From: Bacteroidota bacterium
Lineage (GTDB): Bacteria > Bacteroidota > Bacteroidia > Chitinophagales > Saprospiraceae
Length of the DNA stretch: 36,707 bases
Reading direction: 5' to 3'
Assembly: GCA_017857395.1 (NCBI GenBank)
Contig: JAFMDF010000062.1
Span: forward strand, 1-36,707
Below are positions 8,117 to 18,500 of this stretch, piece by piece. Within the stretch, counting starts at the first letter, position 1, and every line of letters starts with the position of its first letter. The notes beneath the pieces were generated by a model. It searched no databases and was not told where the DNA came from. It was given only the letters and a program-made list of their open reading frames with translations. Both the position numbers and the translations under genes were made by a program.

Positions 8117-9526
8117 CTACCCTAAAATATCAGCCTGAAAATTGGGCTTCGTCCACTTTCTAAATTCTCTTCTTATCAGGAAGAAAGCAACTACAAATAC
8201 AATTAAATTAGTTGGTGCAATAGCATGGTAAATTCCATCTATTCCATAAATATAGGGCAATAATAAAACCAAAGGAACGAATAAGATTAACTCTCTAGCC
8301 ACAAGCATATAGCCTGCTAATTTTGCATTTCCAATAGATTGAAAAAGAGTTGTCCCCATAAAAAAGAAAGGGAAAACGGGGTAAGTCGCCATTTGTATTC
8401 TAAAATTCAGGATATCCTGTGACCGTAGATTTGCGTCAGGCAACATCCAGCCTAAAATCACTTCAGGATATAGCATTTCTAAAGCCCATAGAAAAATTAA
8501 AAAAACCGTACCTGCTTTGGTAAAAATAGAAAAGGAAGATTTTACTCGATCATATATTTTTGCCCCATAATTAATGCCAGCCACAGGCGCCATAGCTTGT
8601 GAAAAACCAAAAATTGGCATCAACATTAAAATCATAATTCTATAATTTGCCCCAATAACTGCAATATGATAATTGGCATTATACACCTCATTGGGGTCGT
8701 CAGACCCATAATGAACAATGGAACGAAATACAAAAACCTGCTGAATGACAAACATAATTTGTAGCATCATCGCAGAAACCCCAACACTCAAAATGGGTTT
8801 CATCATTTTTTTATCTAGTCCCCAATAGTTAAAATCTACTTCATAATTCGTTTTTCTTTTAACGAAGTACCAAATACCAATCATTGAAAAAAGGAACATT
8901 GCTACATTCGTAGACCAAGCCGCACCTGCTATCCCCCATTCATAGTAAGCTATAAACAATGGATTTAAGATGATATTTAGTAAAGTGGCAATAATAGAAT
9001 AAGTCATCGCCGCTTTAATTTTCCCTTCTGCTCGAATCAATACATTTAAAACGACCCCATAAGTCCTAAAAAAAGCACCGATCATTAATATTCGATAATA
9101 GTAAGCCCCCATTGTTTGAATCTCCCCAGTTCCGCCCATCAATCCAATTAATTCTTCTGCGAAATATAAGCCGATTGACATCAAAACAACAGAACATAAA
9201 ACAGTAAGTACGGTCACCAAGCCAAACATTTTTCGCTGAATATCCACTTCATTTGCGCCAATCGCTCTGCTTAATAAGGAAGAAGCGCCAATCCCAATCA
9301 TCGCAGATATGCCATTGGTAATCATTGTTAGTGGAAAAGCTAAAGAAACAGCAGCCAATGCATCTTGCCCCACATATTGTCCAATAAAAAGAGCATCTAC
9401 AAAAGTGTTAACACTATTAATAGACATCGCAATAATAGCAGGCAAAGAAAATTTCGCCATTAATTTCCAGATACTTTCTGTCAGGATTTCTTGCGTAAGT
9501 GAGTTGTCAACAGCAGTTTTGCTCAT
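8117..9526 (-). CDS. MATE family efflux transporter
   Basis: A 469-residue inner-membrane antiporter of the MATE (multidrug and toxic compound extrusion) family, which exports cationic drugs or metabolites in exchange for Na+ or H+. About twelve hydrophobic segments in two pseudo-symmetric halves (roughly 15-230 and 240-460) are visible. The N-terminal half opens with LMAKFSLPAIIAMSINSVNTF and VDALFIGQYVGQDALAAV, the usual MATE TM1/TM2 signature, and the second half has a corresponding GFSQAMAPVAGINYGA. Length is normal for the family (about 450-480). Start is the ATG at 9524-9526, with a perfect TATCTTTG -7 box about 30 bp upstream. The gene is divergent from secDF. Substrate is not predictable, and no regulator is adjacent. 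Confidence 0.93.
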   Translation of the reverse strand: MSKTAVDNSLTQEILTESIWKLMAKFSLPAIIAMSINSVNTFVDALFIGQYVGQDALAAVSLAFPLTMITNGISAMIGIGASSLLSRAIGANEVDIQRKMFGLVTVLTVLCSVVLMSIGLYFAEELIGLMGGTGEIQTMGAYYYRILMIGAFFRTYGVVLNVLIRAEGKIKAAMTYSIIATLLNIILNPLFIAYYEWGIAGAAWSTNVAMFLFSMIGIWYFVKRKTNYEVDFNYWGLDKKMMKPILSVGVSAMMLQIMFVIQQVFVFRSIVHYGSDDPNEVYNANYHIAVIGANYRIMILMLMPIFGFSQAMAPVAGINYGAKIYDRVKSSFSIFTKAGTVFLIFLWALEMLYPEVILGWMLPDANLRSQDILNFRIQMATYPVFPFFFMGTTLFQSIGNAKLAGYMLVARELILFVPLVLLLPYIYGIDGIYHAIAPTNLIVFVVAFFLIRREFRKWTKPNFQADILG

Positions 9527-9557
9527 TATTTAGGAAGCCATTTTAAAATTGAAAAGA

Positions 9558-9591
9558 CAAAGATAGCCTAATGAAAAGGATTCATCCCCAA
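9558..9591 (-). promoter_or_regulatory. Candidate promoter for the MATE gene
   Basis: On the minus strand the sequence reads TTG, 23 bp, TATCTTTG, with an exact -7 box. The start site would fall near 9550, giving a leader of about 25 nt before the ATG at 9526. The spacer is slightly longer than the usual 19-21 bp. Confidence 0.5.
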
Positions 9592-9805
9592 AATAAGTTA
9601 CCTTGTAGAAAAAATAAAAATAGAGATAACCATTTATGTTAACTTTAGTTCCAATAAACGCCTGATTTTCAATACCTACCTTATTAACATCAAAAAAAAC
9701 TAATCATTTTACCACAAAATGGCTTGATTATTAATAGTATAGCTAGTAAAAGAAAAATTATTTAATTTGATTCCTTATTCTATATAGATACATAGCGCAA
9801 CAAAA

Positions 9806-9836
9806 TTGGTCTATTGCGGTAAAAAGCATATCTTTG
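9806..9836 (+). promoter_or_regulatory. Candidate promoter for secDF
   Basis: TTG (9806-9808), a 20-bp spacer and TATCTTTG (9829-9836) match the Bacteroidota sigma-A consensus exactly. Transcription would start near 9842, leaving a leader of about 155 nt before the ATG at 9999. Confidence 0.6.
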
Positions 9837-9866
9837 CGCAATTTTAATCAAAAGATTAAGTCGTAT

Positions 9867-9975
9867 ATAAAATAGATTTTTGGCTTTTTAGTCACAGTCT
9901 ATTTTATGTAATTTATTTTATAGTATTTTTCTAACAATTTTATTTAATCGAAAAGTTATCCGCTTTTAACTTTTC
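9867..9975 (+). promoter_or_regulatory. Two stem-loops in the secDF 5' leader
   Basis: Stem 1 pairs ATAAAATAGA (9867-9876) with TCTATTTTAT (9898-9907) around a 21-nt loop. Stem 2 pairs GAAAAGTTA (9950-9958) with TAACTTTTC (9967-9975) around an 8-nt loop and ends 23 nt before the secDF ATG. The first ATG in the leader is followed at once by a stop, so no arrest-peptide ORF is evident. Whether the stems regulate translation is unknown. Confidence 0.4.
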
Positions 9976-9998
9976 AACTTTTAAAAAAGTATTTTATC

Positions 9999-12900
9999 AT
10001 GCAAGGAAAAGGAACAGTACGTTTTTTCTTGATTGTCATGATCGCCGTTTGTTTGTACCAATTTTTATTGGTATTGCCTACTCAACGAGTAGATTCAAAC
10101 GCAGCAGAATACGCTAAAAATTTCGCTGCTAACTTCCCTGAGGAAGAGCAAGATGAAAAAGAGCGTTTTGCCATGACGTCGTACCTAGACTCTATGTCTA
10201 GCGAAGTGATTTTCAGCATTCCACTGCTGAAAGATTTTACCTACCAAGAATTGAAAGGAAGCCAATTAAACTATGGCTTGGATTTGAAGGGAGGAATGAG
10301 TGTAATCCTACAAGTTGATTTAAGAGAGTTCATGAGGACTCTGGCCCGAGATAGCAAAGACCCCACTTTTTTAAAAGCGTTAGAAAATGCATCCATTGCA
10401 CAAAAAAATACTCAATCAGATTATATTACTTTATTCGTTAATGAATTTAGAGCAGCAGGCGGTGATGCTCAAAAGTTAGCTTCTATCTTACAAAAGAATG
10501 CTGCACTAAGAGAAGAAATCAATTTTGAGACTTCTCTAGGTGAAATGACTAGAATTCTACGAACCAAAGCAGATGAAACCGTTAATTTAACTTTTAAGCG
10601 ATTAAAAGATAGAATTGACGAATTCGGTGTGACGCAGCCTAATGTAAATTTAGATGCTGCAAGGGATATGATTTTAGTAGAATTACCAGGGGTAGATAAC
10701 CCTGAAAGAGCAAGAACGTTCTTGGGTGCAACTGCTAAATTAGAATTTTGGGATGTTTTCCGTGTGACGGATCAAAACATTTTACAATCGCTTACTGCTG
10801 CTAATGAAAAATTAAAAGCAAAAGAAGCAGGAACGGAGGAAGTAGCTACGACTAGAACTGAAGAAAGAGTGGAGTATACTAGAGATAGTTTAGGAAATAT
10901 TACAGATTCTACCACCTCTATAGTAGAAGTGCCAATTGTACCTTCTATGACAGATGGGCCATTATTCAGTTTAATGACACCAAACGGCGTTAATACAACT
11001 GGGCAATTAACGAATCCATTAGCAGTAATTGGTACAGCTAAGAAAAATAATAGAGCTGCTATTTCTGCGCTTTTAGCACAACCAGAAATCAGAACTTTAT
11101 TCCCACAAGAAGTATCTTTCAAATGGGGAGCGAAGCCTGTAGTGGATTTTGAAACTAGAGAAGTAACAGATAATTACGAATTATACGCTATCAAAATGCG
11201 TAGAGGAACTAGCAAAGCACCTTTAGAAGGTGACTTGGTAGTTGATGCACAACCAACTCCAGATCCAACGACAGGAGAAATGGCGGTTTCTTTGAGAATG
11301 AATCAAAAAGGCGCAAAAATCTGGGGCAAGATGACCACAGATGCTTTTAATGATAACCAGAGAGCCGTTGCAGTAGTACTAGATGATAAAGTCGTTTCTG
11401 CACCAAGTGTACGATCTGCCATCTTAGGTGGAAGTACGTCTATTACTGGTAACTTCACGATTCAAGAAGCAACTGATTTAGCATCTGTCCTACAGATTGG
11501 TAAATTACCAGCTAAATTAGATTTCGTTCAGGAATCAGTTGTTGGTCCATCTTTGGGGGCAGACAATATTAGTCGAAGTCTTTGGTCTTTAGCCATTGGA
11601 TTTATTTTGGTGCTTGCCTTTATGATTTTCTACTATGCCAAAGGTGGTTTCGTATCTATCCTTGCACTTTTGATGAACTTATTCTTCATCTTTGGTACAT
11701 TGGCTTCTTTAGGTACGGTATTAACCTTACCTGGTTTAGCGGGTATCTTATTGACCATTGGTATGGCGGTAGATGCGAACGTAATTATTTACGAACGTAT
11801 TCGGGAAGAATTAAGAGAAGGAAAGACTACCTTAATGGCAATTTCAGATGGTTTCACTCATTCTTATTCTGCTATTATTGATGCCAACGTAACGACGCTT
11901 TTAACAGCTATCGTTTTAGCTTACTTCGGTTTAGGTCCAATTAAGGGTTTTGCTGTAGTATTAATCATTGGTGTATTGTCCTCTTTATTTACTGCCGTTT
12001 TAGTGGGTCGTTTGATGATTGACTATTGGACGAAAGATAAAGGAAACGATATGACTTTCTGGACGGGCATGTCTAAAAATGCTTTTGCAAATCTAGATAT
12101 TGACTGGTTAGGTAAGCGTAAGATGGCTTATGTGGTTTCCGGTGTAGTTATCCTTTTGGGTATCGGTTCTATGTTTACCAGAGGTTTTGATTTAGGAGTA
12201 GATTTTCAAGGTGGTTATTCTTATAATGTTGAATTTGCCCAAGATGTCAATGTTGGGGCACAACAATTAAGAGATGCTTTAGTAGGCCCTTTCGAAGGTG
12301 AACCTGTCGTTAAATCTGTATCTGGTGAGAATACGTTCAACGTAACCACTAATTATTTAGTAGATGAAACATCAGAAACTGCTGCGGAGCAAGTAATGGC
12401 TAAACTACACGAAGGCGTTACTTCAATTAGTGGTGTGGATGCGACTTTAGAAAGATTCAAATTACCAGGTTCGAGCGGGACTCACGTAATTGCTTCTACG
12501 AAGATTGGCCCAACCATTGCGGATGATATTTTCAAAGATTCTTTATTCGCTGGTGTCCTAGCCTTATTATTAATCTTCTTGTATATCTTTATTAGATTTA
12601 GCAAGTGGCAATATAGTTTAGGTGCGGTAGCAGCTTTATTCCACGATACGTTAGTGGTAATGAGTATTTTCTCTATCTTCCATGGTTTCCTTGGATTTGC
12701 GATGGAGATTGACCAACCATTCATTGCAGCTATCTTAACGGTAATCGGTTATTCTATTAACGATACCGTGGTTGTATTTGACCGTATTCGGGAATATATG
12801 AATGCTTACACCAATAAGACGAAGCATGAGGTTGTCAATATGGCAATCAATAGTACGGTAAGTAGAACTGTCATTACTTCTTTGACTACTTTATTTATGG

Positions 12901-13094
12901 TCTTGATGCTTTTCATCTTCGGTGCAGGAAGTATTAAAGGATTTGCTTTTGCTCTATTAATTGGAGTATTGGTGGGTACTTATTCTTCTATCTTTATTGC
13001 AACGCCAATTATGTCAGACTTTACTGGCGAATTGACACCAAAAGTACAAAAGAAGAAGAGTTTCTCAAAAGCAGCAGCGGCTGCTTCTAAGTAA
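9999..13094 (+). CDS. secDF: Protein translocase subunit SecDF (fused)
   Basis: This 1031-residue inner-membrane protein uses the proton motive force to assist SecYEG-dependent export. The SecD half has an N-terminal TM (7-26), NYGLDLKGGM (91-100), a periplasmic P1 region and AGILLTIGMAVDANVIIYER (581-600). The SecF half has its first TM at ~708-725, FDLGVDFQGGYSYNVEF (730-746) and SINDTVVVFDRIREY near residue 920. Fusion of SecD and SecF is the normal arrangement in Bacteroidota. Residues ~265-400 include an insertion relative to compact SecD proteins, also common in this phylum. The C-terminus is a basic, Lys/Ala-rich tail. It is monocistronic: its own promoter lies at 9806 and a strong terminator follows at 13143. 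In context it serves export of the many secreted and outer-membrane proteins encoded nearby. Confidence 0.97.
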   Translation: MQGKGTVRFFLIVMIAVCLYQFLLVLPTQRVDSNAAEYAKNFAANFPEEEQDEKERFAMTSYLDSMSSEVIFSIPLLKDFTYQELKGSQLNYGLDLKGGMSVILQVDLREFMRTLARDSKDPTFLKALENASIAQKNTQSDYITLFVNEFRAAGGDAQKLASILQKNAALREEINFETSLGEMTRILRTKADETVNLTFKRLKDRIDEFGVTQPNVNLDAARDMILVELPGVDNPERARTFLGATAKLEFWDVFRVTDQNILQSLTAANEKLKAKEAGTEEVATTRTEERVEYTRDSLGNITDSTTSIVEVPIVPSMTDGPLFSLMTPNGVNTTGQLTNPLAVIGTAKKNNRAAISALLAQPEIRTLFPQEVSFKWGAKPVVDFETREVTDNYELYAIKMRRGTSKAPLEGDLVVDAQPTPDPTTGEMAVSLRMNQKGAKIWGKMTTDAFNDNQRAVAVVLDDKVVSAPSVRSAILGGSTSITGNFTIQEATDLASVLQIGKLPAKLDFVQESVVGPSLGADNISRSLWSLAIGFILVLAFMIFYYAKGGFVSILALLMNLFFIFGTLASLGTVLTLPGLAGILLTIGMAVDANVIIYERIREELREGKTTLMAISDGFTHSYSAIIDANVTTLLTAIVLAYFGLGPIKGFAVVLIIGVLSSLFTAVLVGRLMIDYWTKDKGNDMTFWTGMSKNAFANLDIDWLGKRKMAYVVSGVVILLGIGSMFTRGFDLGVDFQGGYSYNVEFAQDVNVGAQQLRDALVGPFEGEPVVKSVSGENTFNVTTNYLVDETSETAAEQVMAKLHEGVTSISGVDATLERFKLPGSSGTHVIASTKIGPTIADDIFKDSLFAGVLALLLIFLYIFIRFSKWQYSLGAVAALFHDTLVVMSIFSIFHGFLGFAMEIDQPFIAAILTVIGYSINDTVVVFDRIREYMNAYTNKTKHEVVNMAINSTVSRTVITSLTTLFMVLMLFIFGAGSIKGFAFALLIGVLVGTYSSIFIATPIMSDFTGELTPKVQKKKSFSKAAAAASK

Positions 13095-13142
13095 TTATAA
13101 CGTTAGAAAAAATGCAAATAATTTTGCATAATATATAAATAT

Positions 13143-13180
13143 AAATCCCATTGAGGCTTTGGCTTCAATGGGATTTTTTT
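13143..13180 (+). terminator. Intrinsic terminator of secDF
   Basis: A 12-bp stem, AAATCCCATTGA (13143-13154) with TCAATGGGATTT (13165-13176), and a 10-nt loop is followed by a T-run to 13180. It lies 48 bp after the secDF stop codon. Confidence 0.9.
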
Positions 13181-13203
13181 TATAGTTTACATTTGGATAA
13201 AAT

Positions 13204-13366
13204 CATACATCATACATCTTAAATCCATCAAAAGTAAAATGTAGTAGATTTACGAATTACAATTTAGCGCTGAAAAAACAGAAATCAAATATCCTTTAAA
13301 TTTAAAACGTGATCGTTTTAGTTAAGCAGATTTATGATGTATGCTTTAAGATTTCCGATTTAAGAT
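13204..13366. repeat. Overlapping inverted repeats behind coaD
   Basis: CATACATCATA (13204-13214) is inverted as TATGATGTATG (13333-13343), and ATCTTAAATC (13216-13225) as GATTTAAGAT (13357-13366). The order of the arms means both pairs cannot form one simple hairpin. AAAACGTGATCGTTTT near 13307-13322 is a further small palindrome inside. The block spans most of the spacer between the secDF terminator and the coaD stop. I see no ORF in it. Confidence 0.5.
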
Positions 13367-13367
13367 T

Positions 13368-13823
13368 TTAAACCTCAAACCCTTTTGGCAAGAACATAGT
13401 AGCGTCTCCCCCACCCTTAATTACTTCTCGAACTAAGGTCGAACTAATATGGGAGAATTGAGGTTGGCTGATAAAAAATACCGTCTCTACCCCATCGCCA
13501 ATAATTTGGTTCATTTGAGATAATTGTTTTTCATAGTCAAAATCCGAAGCATTTCTTAAGCCTCTTAATAAATACCTCGCATTCTTTTTAATACAATAAT
13601 GCGCCGTCAAGCCCTCATGTTTATCTACTTCAACTTTTGGGTCATCTATGAAAACTCTATCAATACCTTCCAATCTCTCCTCTAGGGAATAGAGGTATTT
13701 TTTCTGGGAATTCACTCCTACGGCAATAATGATCTTATCAAATAAAGGCAAAGCTCGCTTAACAATCTGAACATGTCCAATTGTAATTGGGTCAAAAGAA
13801 CCTGGAAAAACCGCAATTTTCAT
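13368..13823 (-). CDS. coaD: Phosphopantetheine adenylyltransferase (CoaD)
   Basis: A 151-residue cytosolic enzyme of coenzyme A biosynthesis that transfers AMP from ATP to 4'-phosphopantetheine, giving dephospho-CoA. The nucleotidyltransferase motif FPGSFDPITIGH (6-17) includes the T/HxGH signature TIGH. YLLRGLRNASDFDYE (84-98) and the C-terminal ISSTLVRE (126-133), the equivalent of the ISSTxVR motif, are present. Start choice: the frame extends 11 codons upstream to an ATG at 13856, but Met at 13821-13823 gives the standard MKIAVFPGSFDP N-terminus and normal length. The gene stands alone on the minus strand, convergent with secDF. All recognised motifs are intact. Confidence 0.96.
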   Translation of the reverse strand: MKIAVFPGSFDPITIGHVQIVKRALPLFDKIIIAVGVNSQKKYLYSLEERLEGIDRVFIDDPKVEVDKHEGLTAHYCIKKNARYLLRGLRNASDFDYEKQLSQMNQIIGDGVETVFFISQPQFSHISSTLVREVIKGGGDATMFLPKGFEV

Positions 13824-14158
13824 AAATATATATTTTGAGTCAAAATTCTGCGTCAATGTTAAGCATTTTTATAAGAATCAACAAAAAAAATAATGAATTA
13901 TTAATATTCCTTTTTAGGCTATTGCAGTGTAGCAAAAAAAGTAGTATATCAATTATAAATTCCATAAAATATTCAAAAAAAAGAAGGTAAATTTAAAAAT
14001 ATAGCAGCATTTACAGAATAAAATTGTAATTATCCTAAAAAGAAGTTATTTTTGTTAAACAAACCAATTTAAAATTAACTTTTACTTTCCCTAACCCTTC
14101 AATAAATTTCAACCTTTTAAAATTTTCAATTCTTAATATTAATTAAGCTATCCGACCT
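13824..14158. other. Divergent coaD/lrp spacer
   Basis: Strongly AT-rich 335-bp region with one promoter-like pair at 14024-14054 for the Lrp gene. No clear promoter match is seen for coaD, and no ORF or repeat is recognised. Confidence 0.5.
14024..14054 (+). promoter_or_regulatory. Candidate promoter for the Lrp/AsnC gene
   Basis: TTG (14024-14026), a 20-bp spacer and TATTTTTG (14047-14054) match the Bacteroidota consensus with the same spacing as the secDF promoter. The start site would be near 14060, with a leader of about 100 nt. Confidence 0.5.
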
Positions 14159-14617
14159 ATGAATATTGACCAATTGGATAAAGACATCCTTTCTATATTA
14201 ATGCTAAATGCCAATGAATCCTTTACTAAAATTGCGAAAAAATTACATGTTTCAGGAGGAACTATTCATGTAAGAATGACAAAATTAAAGGAGATGGGTA
14301 TCGTAAAAGGCGCTAGTCTAACCATTGATTACAACAAGTTAGGTTTTGATATTAGTGCATTTCTTGGAATATACTTAGATAAAAGTTCTTTATATGAAGA
14401 TGTTTCTAAACAGTTAGCAGATATTCCTGAAATCGTAAGCGCCCATTATACAACAGGACTCTATAGTATTTTTGCTAAGATTATTGTGAAAGACACCAAA
14501 CATCTAAGAGCAGTACTCCACGATAAAATTCAAAAAATCCAAGGCATTCAACGCACAGAAACTTTTATATCCTTAGAAGAGAGTATCAATCGACCTATAG
14601 ATGTAAATGGTAGTTAA
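14159..14617 (+). CDS. Lrp/AsnC family transcriptional regulator
   Basis: A 152-residue DNA-binding regulator. Residues 4-52 form the AsnC-type winged helix-turn-helix (LDKDILSILMLNANESFTKI then VSGGTIHVRMTKLKEMGIVKG). Residues ~62-142 form the RAM/Lrp ligand-binding domain, with the effector-loop region around VSAHYTTGLYSIFAKIIVKD. Family members form octamers that respond to amino acids. Length is typical. The start is ATG at 14159. The target is not evident: the neighbours are coaD and an OmpA-type gene, and ilvE lies about 8 kb away. Known feedback by amino acids makes metabolic targets plausible, but that is inference only. Confidence 0.93.
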   Translation: MNIDQLDKDILSILMLNANESFTKIAKKLHVSGGTIHVRMTKLKEMGIVKGASLTIDYNKLGFDISAFLGIYLDKSSLYEDVSKQLADIPEIVSAHYTTGLYSIFAKIIVKDTKHLRAVLHDKIQKIQGIQRTETFISLEESINRPIDVNGS

Positions 14618-14647
14618 GTAGGAAAAACAGTTACAAAAAAATTATCC

Positions 14648-15100
14648 CTAAAAAGAAAGCGGTCTGAGGATGATATCTACCCTTCTATTATGCAACTGCC
14701 CTTGGTAGGTTTGATTACTATAAATGGGATTCTCTTCTCCAAAATCAGCTTTTAATAATAAATCAATTGGTATTGCTAATTGTTCCAATTCCCAGATTAC
14801 AGCATCACTTCTTTGTTGAGACAGCCATTGGTTATATTGCCTACTTCCTATATTATCAGTAAAACTATGTACTAATATTTCATACCTATTGATATTTTCT
14901 ACTGCATAAATAAATTCTTGTAATTCCTTCACTTGTGCTTCATCTATATAAGCACTTCCCCCTCCAAAAAAGATACTTTTAAGAATGGTTTTATTATCAT
15001 CTACCAAAATCTCTTCTGCCTCTTTTAAAATATCGGCTTGCCCATTTAAAAATATCGGACAGATTAAGCAAAAGCAAATAATATAGAATTTTATAGTCAT
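14648..15100 (-). CDS. Small exported OmpA-domain protein
   Basis: A 150-residue protein with signal peptide MTIKFYIICFCLICPIFLNG and, after a short linker, one OmpA C-terminal-like domain (~40-148). The domain is recognised by FFGGGSAYIDEAQVKELQEF, HSFTDNIGSRQYNQWLSQQR and the terminal NRRVDIIL, which match the F...L, TDxxGs..yN..LS..R and NRRV blocks of peptidoglycan-binding OmpA domains. There is no beta-barrel, TPR or lipobox, so it is a minimal periplasmic or peptidoglycan-associated form. It is convergent with the Lrp gene (30 bp apart) and divergent from the giant surface protein. Its binding partner is unknown. A role next to a T9SS substrate is possible but unsupported. Confidence 0.85.
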   Translation of the reverse strand: MTIKFYIICFCLICPIFLNGQADILKEAEEILVDDNKTILKSIFFGGGSAYIDEAQVKELQEFIYAVENINRYEILVHSFTDNIGSRQYNQWLSQQRSDAVIWELEQLAIPIDLLLKADFGEENPIYSNQTYQGQLHNRRVDIILRPLSF

Positions 15101-15513
15101 CGGGAAGGTATTAAAGTTTCTAATAAAAATAACAAATATGTTGGTATAACCTAACTAATTTTCGGTATAATTAGTTTATAAAGGCAATTTTTAAGCATAA
15201 ATTTAGTTTCTCATTAAAAATATTGTATATTAGCGTATCAAAAGATACACCTCTAAGAATTTTCCCCCACACAATTTATAGCTTTACCCACTTATCATCG
15301 TATAAATCCTATCCAATAGTTGACATTCAACTAAAAAAATCCGATTGTCATTTCCTACTTATTTAACATTAATATACATAACTAAAAATAGTTAGTATGT
15401 GCTATTAATTAATTATGGAGTAGAAAATTCTGTTATAGAATTTTACAAAGCATACACATAGTTTCCCCCAACTATTTAAACAATAACTGAAACAACACAA
15501 AAAAACAATTGCT
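15101..15513. other. Spacer upstream of the giant surface protein
   Basis: This 413-bp AT-rich region has three small palindromes: AACTAATT/AATTAGTT around 15151-15176, GTATC/GATAC around 15235-15247, and AAAATTCT/AGAATTTT around 15424-15444. No match to the full promoter consensus is seen. The sequence TATATTAGCG near 15227 is a weak -7-like candidate. I find no ORF. Confidence 0.45.
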
Positions 15514-18500
15514 ATGACTTACAGCTACAAACAACTTTGTAGTCTACTGGTCTGCTTAACACTTACTTGCAGTGCCTTTGGGGAAACAATTTTTGTAAAA
15601 GCCAATGCCACAGGAGAAAATGATGGCAAATCTTGGGAAGATGCCTACATTAATCTAGCAGACGCCTTAGATGATGCCGAAGAAGAGGATCAAATCTGGG
15701 TAGCCACTGGAATCTATTATCCTACCGCTGGCAACAATCGGACAATGTCTTTTATTATCCCAAATGGTGTAGAAATCTTAGGTGGTTTTCCAAATACTGG
15801 GAATCCGAACCAAGGAGATAGAAACCCTACCAATAACCTAACCATTTTATCTGGAGATATTGATCAAGATGGAAACCTAGCCAATAATTCCTACACCGTC
15901 ATTTATACTAAAGATGTAGATAATACAACTATTTTGGATGGATTTACGATAACTGGAGGAAATTCAGATGAAATAGTTACAAATGATTTTCCTGTCCTTT
16001 TAAAAAATGGTGGTGCAGCTTGGTATAATGAAGCATCTAATTTTACAAACTCTAATCCAACAATTAAAAATTGTATTTTCAGTAATAATAATGCATCAAA
16101 TCGAGGTGGAGCGATGTTTCATAAAGCTGGCATAGGTGCAATGGCGAATTATGTATTAGAAAATTGTCTTTTCCAAAATAATACAGCAAGTAGAGATGGG
16201 GGCGCTATTTATAATGCCCAATCAGGAACAGGTTCGGAATGTAGTCCTATAGTAATAAACACCCATTTCCTATCAAACACAGCAGGTCAATCTGGTGGTG
16301 CTATTTATAATGAGGGCGCTTATTTTGGTATTGTTTCTGGCAGCTATACTAACTGTAATTTTAGTAATAACGAAGCTATAAATAATGAAGGTGGTGCAAT
16401 CTATAATAATGCAGCTTTCCAAGGAATTACCAATCCAATATTTACTAACTGTAATTTTACTAGCAATAACGCAATGCCAGGTTCAGGTGGAGCTATTTAC
16501 TCAGATGCAAGTGGTCAAGGAATTGCTAATTTCCGTGTAACTAATTGCGTTTTTGACCAAAACATCGCCAGTACTTATGGAGGCGCCATCTGTAATATTA
16601 TTTCTAATCAAGGAGAGATAAAACCGATTTATACTAATTGTATTTTTAAAGAAAATAGTGCTACCAATGGTGGTGCAACCTACTCTAGAGGCGTTTTTGG
16701 TAGTAATTTAGATGTAACTATTATCAATTGTGTATTTTATAAAAATCAAGGTAATATTGGCGGTGCCATCTATCAGAATGAAACAGGTAATGCAAGTTTA
16801 GTAACGACTAAAGTATCTAATAGTATTTTTGAGCAAAACATCGCAGGCTTTAGTCCAATCTTCCATTTAACCGGCCCTTCAAGCATTGGATTAAATCACT
16901 CTATCTTTGATGTAAATAATTGTCTTGATTTAGTACAAGGTGATGGAACTTCCGAAGCAGATTGTAATGGCAACAATATTTTTAATCAAAATTCTTTATT
17001 TGTTGATGCAGACAATGGTGATTTTAATATTTTAGCACCTTCTATAGCCATTGATGGCGGAAATAACGCAGATGTACCTTTAAATATAACGGAAGATATA
17101 GCTGGCAACCCAAGAATTGCTGGTGGCACAGTAGATATAGGCGTTTATGAGCAAACAAACGTCAATTCTGATAACGATGAGGATGGTATATTAGATGCCA
17201 ATGATAATTGCCCATTAATTGCCAATGCGGGGCAAGAAGATATCGATGGAGATGGAGCAGGAACAGTTTGTGATTGTGATGACACTGTAGCTACTGGAAC
17301 AAGTTGTAGTACAGGTTGTAGTACTTTTTATTTAGATAATGATATTGATGGTTTTGGCGACCCACTAGTAAGTGTTATTACTTGTGTCGCACCAACTGGA
17401 TATGTCAGCAATAATCAAGATTTCAACGATAACGATGCAACGCTATATCCTAATGCACCAGAACTGTGTGATGAAAAAGATAATAATAATAATGGTCAAA
17501 TAGATGAGGGGACAGATGATGATAATGACGGTGTTTGTAATGAAGACGATATTTGTCCTGGAGGGGATGACAACATTGATTTAAATGGAAATAACATCCC
17601 AGATGATTGCGAAAGCCAAATAACACTTTCTTGTCCTTCAGACATTATAATTAATGCGCTAATTGGTCAAAATACAGCTATGGCCAATTGGGTAGAACCA
17701 ACTGCTTCCACTGACTGTAATGGAGGAGGTTCAGGTGGAGGAGATTGCACCGGCGCTCCTATTGCTGGTTTTACTTATAAGGGTACACATAATGGACATG
17801 ATTATTATTTGGCTGATAGTCCTACCATCTGGACAACTGCTCAGGCGATAGCTGAAGCTAATGATGCGAATTTAGTGGTTATAAATAATCAAGCAGAAAA
17901 CGATTTTATAAAAGGCATCATTGGCGCTAATATCATCCATATTGGTCTAACAGACCAAGCAACAGAGGGCAACTTTGAATGGGTAAATGGAGAAGATGCC
18001 AATTCCTATACCAATTTTGAAGGTACTCCTGGTGCTCAAGATTATGGAATCCTATATTTCTGGAATGGTAAATGGGCATTGGATGGTGATTATACTAAGC
18101 AGTATGTTATCGAAAAAGCTTGTGGCGGTGGAAGCGGTGGTGGTTTATTGATAAACCAAACTGCTGGCTTAACTAGTGGTTCTCAATTTCCAATTGGAAC
18201 AACGCCTATTACTTATACTGCAACCGATGATTGTGATGGCGTTAAGACTTGTACTTTTAATGTGACGGTAATTGCTTCAGCTAGTACGTTAACAATTAAT
18301 TGTCCCACGAACATTACAATTAATGCTGCTCCTGGAGCGACAGAAACTACTGTAAATTGGACTGAACCAGTTACTTCTTCTAACTGCTCTGGTGCTATTT
18401 CTGCTGTTGCTTCTCAAGCAAGCGGTACAACATTCCCCGTAGGCACAACTATCGTTACTTACACCGCAACAGATAATTGTGGGAGTACGGAAACTTGTGA

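Larger units (their letters stand above)
9527..9998. other. Divergent MATE/secDF intergenic region
   Basis: This 472-bp spacer holds back-to-back promoter candidates (9558-9591 minus, 9806-9836 plus) and the long secDF leader with two stem-loops. The stretch 9592-9805 between the promoters is AT-rich with no recognised feature. Confidence 0.6.

Noticed and set aside
10772-11122. Antisense 116-residue frame inside secDF
   Set aside because: It lies wholly within the conserved SecD reading frame and has no domain signal; the plus-strand protein explains the sequence.
13824-13856. Longer CoaD N-terminus from the ATG at 13856
   Set aside because: It would add 11 residues before the conserved MKIAVFPGSFDP start, with no counterpart in the family.
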